Part shown: positions 63,475-64,000 of the stretch, piece by piece
Position numbering within the stretch: the first letter of the stretch is position 1
Layout: the number at the start of each line of letters is the position of its first letter
Origin: Umbelopsis ramanniana AG
Taxonomy: Eukaryota; Mucoromycota; Umbelopsidomycetes; Umbelopsidales; Umbelopsidaceae
NCBI RefSeq assembly: GCF_025399195.1
Contig: NW_026252116.1
Span: 186,001 to 250,000 of the forward strand
DNA length: 64,000 bases
Reading direction: 5' to 3'
Program-made: the position numbers and the translations under genes
The notes under the pieces: model-generated
Told to the model about the DNA's origin: nothing
What the model saw: only the letters and a program-made list of their open reading frames with translations
Databases searched by the model: none

Positions 63475-64000
63475 TATGAAAAATATAATATCAAGAAGAG
63501 AAGACAGCCGAGCGTATCCTCGAGATCAAATTTTACATTCCGGATTGAGAACTTTCTTCACACTGTTTATTAAAAATAAATTTAAGATCACGATATCAGA
63601 GCAGAGAGCCTGAAAATTTATTCTCGAAATCATTAGTAACTTAAGCATGGCAGGAGAAACAGAATCAAACATGTATACTCACAGATAAGATAGGGGGATA
63701 TAGGTGTTTTTGAAAGGCAATCGTCAGAAAATGAATGAAATGCAAAACATAAAAAACTACACTTACCCTCCCCCGAAGGTTCATCGGTATTCCTGGCCTA
63801 ACCAGGGTGCCCGGCGCCGCGTCCTGTTCAGACGGGCGGGGCGANNNNNNNNNNNNNNNNNNNNNNNNNNNNNNNNNNNNNNNNNNNNNNNNNNNNNNNN
63901 NNNNNNNNNNNNNNNNNNNNNNNNNNNNNNNNNNNNNNNNNNNNTGAAAGGTAGGTGCGATAGACGCTCTATAGTCATACATGTCAGCACTTGTGGCAAC
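63475..64000. other. Right-end flank with assembly gap
   Basis: Upstream region of DAO, then a GC-rich segment (about 63770-63844) abutting the 100-N gap and a short 56-base piece after it. No gene can be supported; open frames running through the N block are artefacts. Confidence 0.6.
63845..63944. other. Assembly gap (100 N)
   Basis: Exactly 100 N, the usual size for a gap of unknown length in a scaffold. True distance across it is not known. Confidence 0.97.

Noticed and set aside
63665-63999. Open frames through the N block
   Set aside because: They are open only because N codons cannot be stops.

Overview
The window is nuclear DNA of an early-diverging fungus, most probably a Mucoromycota (Mucorales-like) species. 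The evidence is compact genes on both strands with many short GT-AG introns (mostly 60-110 nt), short intergenic spacers, and a gene set typical of non-yeast fungi (eL28, tetraspanin, HsbA, DUF3712 protein, TBCK, La, Pet127). Genus cannot be fixed from the sequence alone. About 28 protein genes, one pseudogene and one assembly gap (100 N at 63845-63944) are supported. No rRNA, tRNA, CRISPR or transposon was recognised. For most genes the exon lengths I deduced add to an exact multiple of three and restore known motifs across junctions.

Layout. 1-20 kb: a fucosyltransferase-like glycosyltransferase cut by the left edge; GPI inositol-deacylase (BST1/PGAP1) divergent from La protein; a GATA-finger protein divergent from a mitochondrial/bacterial-type alanyl-tRNA synthetase with a clear targeting presequence; a WBP2-like GRAM protein; an NRG1-like C2H2 repressor; a tetraspanin; and an acidic unknown protein. 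20-31 kb: peroxisomal enoyl-CoA hydratase 2 (PTS1 AKL), RNase P/MRP subunit POP4, a CBS-domain protein, PP4 catalytic subunit, a secreted purple acid phosphatase, a HAD phosphatase and END3. 31-42.5 kb: a 1,639-residue DUF3712 membrane protein, then a gene-poor stretch holding one intact HsbA gene and a decayed second copy of it. 42.5-64 kb: a RhoGEF, RRP7, a DnaJ-X protein, a TOE1-type deadenylase, an NTF2-like repeat protein, TBCK, PET127, ribosomal protein eL28 and D-amino-acid oxidase (PTS1 SKL).

The genes do not form a pathway cluster; most are housekeeping. Loose themes are RNA metabolism (La, POP4, RRP7, TOE1, PET127, eL28), endocytosis and membrane traffic (END3, TBCK, RhoGEF, tetraspanin) and peroxisomes (hydratase 2, DAO).

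I did not find a convincing new multi-gene system. The points most worth a second look are the fungal TBCK whose Arg-finger motif is interrupted by a 10-nt microexon, the HsbA tandem duplicate dying by point mutation, the END3 with QxTG repeats of the kind used as Ark/Prk kinase sites, the GC-AG intron and presequence of the AlaRS gene, and the unknown GATA-finger and NTF2-like proteins.
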